A stretch of 48,370 nucleotides of DNA, taken from a virus. The stretch's first letter is position 1. Every line of letters starts with the position of its first letter. The stretch is from the IMG/VR virus record IMGVR_UViG_3300034375_012269, positions 1-48,370 of that record. One strand, given 5' to 3'. Under the pieces are notes generated by a model. The model did no database searches. It had not been told where the DNA came from and saw nothing but the letters and a program-made list of their open reading frames with translations. The position numbers and the translations under genes are program-made. This document shows positions 47,159 to 48,370 of this stretch, piece by piece.

Positions 47159-48370
47159 ATGCAAGGTCTCAATGTAGAATCCCTGCAGGAGAAGTGGGCA
47201 CCTATCCTCAATCATGAGGGTCTCGGTAGCATCAAAGATGCTCACAAGAGAATGGTAACCGCAGTTCTCCTGGAGAACCAAGAAAAAATGCTCCGTGAGG
47301 AAAGAGAATTCCTCGGAGAAGCTCCTTCAGTTGGTAACGCTGCTGGTGCATCAACCGGTTTCACCGGATCTGGTGGTCAAACTGTTGCTGGTTTTGACCC
47401 TGTTCTGATCTCCCTGATCAGACGTTCTATGCCTAACCTGGTCGCTTATGACCTCGCTGGCGTTCAACCAATGAATGGTCCTACTGGACTCATCTTCGCA
47501 ATGCGTTCGAAGTACACTCAACAGTCTGGTTCTGAGGCGCTGTTCGACGAAGCAGATACCAGATTCTCTGGTGCTCGTGACGTTAACTTCACCACTGCTG
47601 GTATTGGTACTACCGAATCCGTTGCTGGACAAGATAACCCTGCAGTTCTGAATGCATCCGGAACTTATAACACTGGTGCTGGAATGGCAACCGGTGATTC
47701 GGAAGATCTCGGACGTGGTAACGGCAGAGATTTCAACGAAATGGCATTCTCGATCGAGAAAGTCACCGTTACTGCACAATCCAGAGCACTCAAAGCTGAG
47801 TACTCCTTAGAACTGGCACAAGACCTCAAGGCAATCCATGGTCTGAATGCTGAAGCAGAACTCGCAAACATTCTCTCCACAGAGATTCTTGCTGAGATCA
47901 ACCGTGAAGTCATCAGAACCATCTACAAGGCTGCTGAAGCTGGTGCTCAGGACAACGTTGCTTCTGCTGGTACTTTCGACCTCGACGTTGACTCTAACGG
48001 TCGCTGGAGTGTTGAGAAGTTCAAGGGTCTGATTTTCCAAATCGAGCGCGATGCCAACGCAATCGCACAAAGAACTCGTAGAGGAAAGGGCAACATGATT
48101 CTGTGTTCTGCAGATGTTGCTTCCGCACTCACCATGGCAGGCGTACTCGATTACACCCCTGCACTCAACGCTAACCTGAACGTTGATGACACCGGTAACA
48201 CCTTCGCAGGTATTCTTGCTGGTAAGTATCGTGTTTATATCGATCCTTATTCTGCTAATACCGGCGCTTCAGGTTCGGGTGCTCAGTACTATGTTGCTGG
48301 TTATAAGGGTTCTTCACCTTATGACGCAGGTCTGTTCTATTGCCATACGTTCCTCTTCAGATGGTTCGTG
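47159..48370 (+). CDS. gp23: Major capsid protein gp23 (3' end cut by window)
   Basis: The first 404 codons are present; the gene runs off the window end (cyanophage gp23 is usually somewhat under 500 aa). The Shine-Dalgarno AAGAGG (47143-47148) precedes the ATG at 47159. The start MQGLNVESLQEKWAPILNHE resembles T4 gp23, and EREFLGEAPSVG (residues 48-59) contains the L-x-E site, so gp21 should cut after Glu54. PNLVAYDLAGVQPMNGPTG and the FDEADTRFSG segment are conserved. Codon use (CTC, CTG, CGT, GGT, AAC) is the most biased in the window, as expected for the most abundant virion protein. Confidence 0.96.
   Translation, partial: MQGLNVESLQEKWAPILNHEGLGSIKDAHKRMVTAVLLENQEKMLREEREFLGEAPSVGNAAGASTGFTGSGGQTVAGFDPVLISLIRRSMPNLVAYDLAGVQPMNGPTGLIFAMRSKYTQQSGSEALFDEADTRFSGARDVNFTTAGIGTTESVAGQDNPAVLNASGTYNTGAGMATGDSEDLGRGNGRDFNEMAFSIEKVTVTAQSRALKAEYSLELAQDLKAIHGLNAEAELANILSTEILAEINREVIRTIYKAAEAGAQDNVASAGTFDLDVDSNGRWSVEKFKGLIFQIERDANAIAQRTRRGKGNMILCSADVASALTMAGVLDYTPALNANLNVDDTGNTFAGILAGKYRVYIDPYSANTGASGSGAQYYVAGYKGSSPYDAGLFYCHTFLFRWFV

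Noticed and set aside
1-48370. tRNA genes, CRISPR arrays, insertion sequences, integrase or attachment sites
   Set aside because: I looked for cloverleaf-like sequences with CCA-type ends, regularly spaced repeats and transposase/integrase motifs and saw none. The repeats present are hairpin modules with irregular spacing and no spacers of equal length.

Overview
This window is a piece of a large T4-like myovirus (Straboviridae-type morphogenesis genes) that most probably infects marine picocyanobacteria (Synechococcus/Prochlorococcus). The basis is the gene order gp25-gp6-[giant]-gp8-[large]-gp13-gp14-gp15-gp16-gp17-gp18-gp19-gp20-gp67-gp21-gp22-gp23, the recognisable T4 sequence signatures in those genes, small hypothetical proteins of cyanophage type, and a portal-gene segment (about 44010-44600) that reads like the region used as the cyanomyovirus g20 diversity marker. 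Every credible gene is on the + strand. I see no tRNA, rRNA, CRISPR array, insertion sequence or photosynthesis gene.

Region 1 (1-4690) looks like early, host-takeover DNA. It is a string of very small, mostly acidic proteins (44-122 aa) plus one larger protein with nucleotidyltransferase-like motifs. Many units are preceded by a sigma70-like promoter with a 17-bp spacer. Several promoters lie just downstream of repeated hairpin modules: a 21-bp inverted repeat at 710-791 enclosing a second hairpin, and a 66-nt module duplicated at 1272-1337 and 2549-2614. The first promoter is a perfect TTGACA-N17-TATAAT whose spacer holds a TCTCGTCGAGA near-palindrome, with three more copies around it. Around 4046-4690 the DNA becomes visibly GC-rich and ends in a classic intrinsic terminator.

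Region 2 (4690-7130) is a transition with a small AbrB-like ORF, a glycosyltransferase-like protein, and four small or medium cyanophage-type genes of unknown role. One of these has a 20-bp perfect palindrome in front of it.

Region 3 (7139-32116) is the baseplate and tail-tip block: gp25, gp6, a 4132-aa giant protein in the gp7 position, gp8, a 2354-aa structural protein in the gp10 position, a small coiled-coil protein and two adhesin/fibre-like proteins. Region 4 (32144-39744) holds neck gp13/gp14, tail completion gp15, small terminase gp16, two candidate internal head proteins, a beta-rich structural protein, large terminase gp17 and a zinc-finger protein. Region 5 (39829-48370) is tail sheath gp18, tube gp19, portal gp20, a gp67-like core protein, a small beta protein, protease gp21, scaffold gp22 and major capsid gp23 (cut by the window end).

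From 7.1 kb on, T4-type late promoters (TATAAATA/AATAAATA/CTAAATA) sit about 20-40 nt ahead of the first gene of each block and divide the virion genes into transcription units. The least expected structural feature is that the same two beta-type sequence modules recur in several virion proteins (giant protein, gp8, gp10-position protein, gp14, gp18), as if virion proteins have exchanged surface modules.
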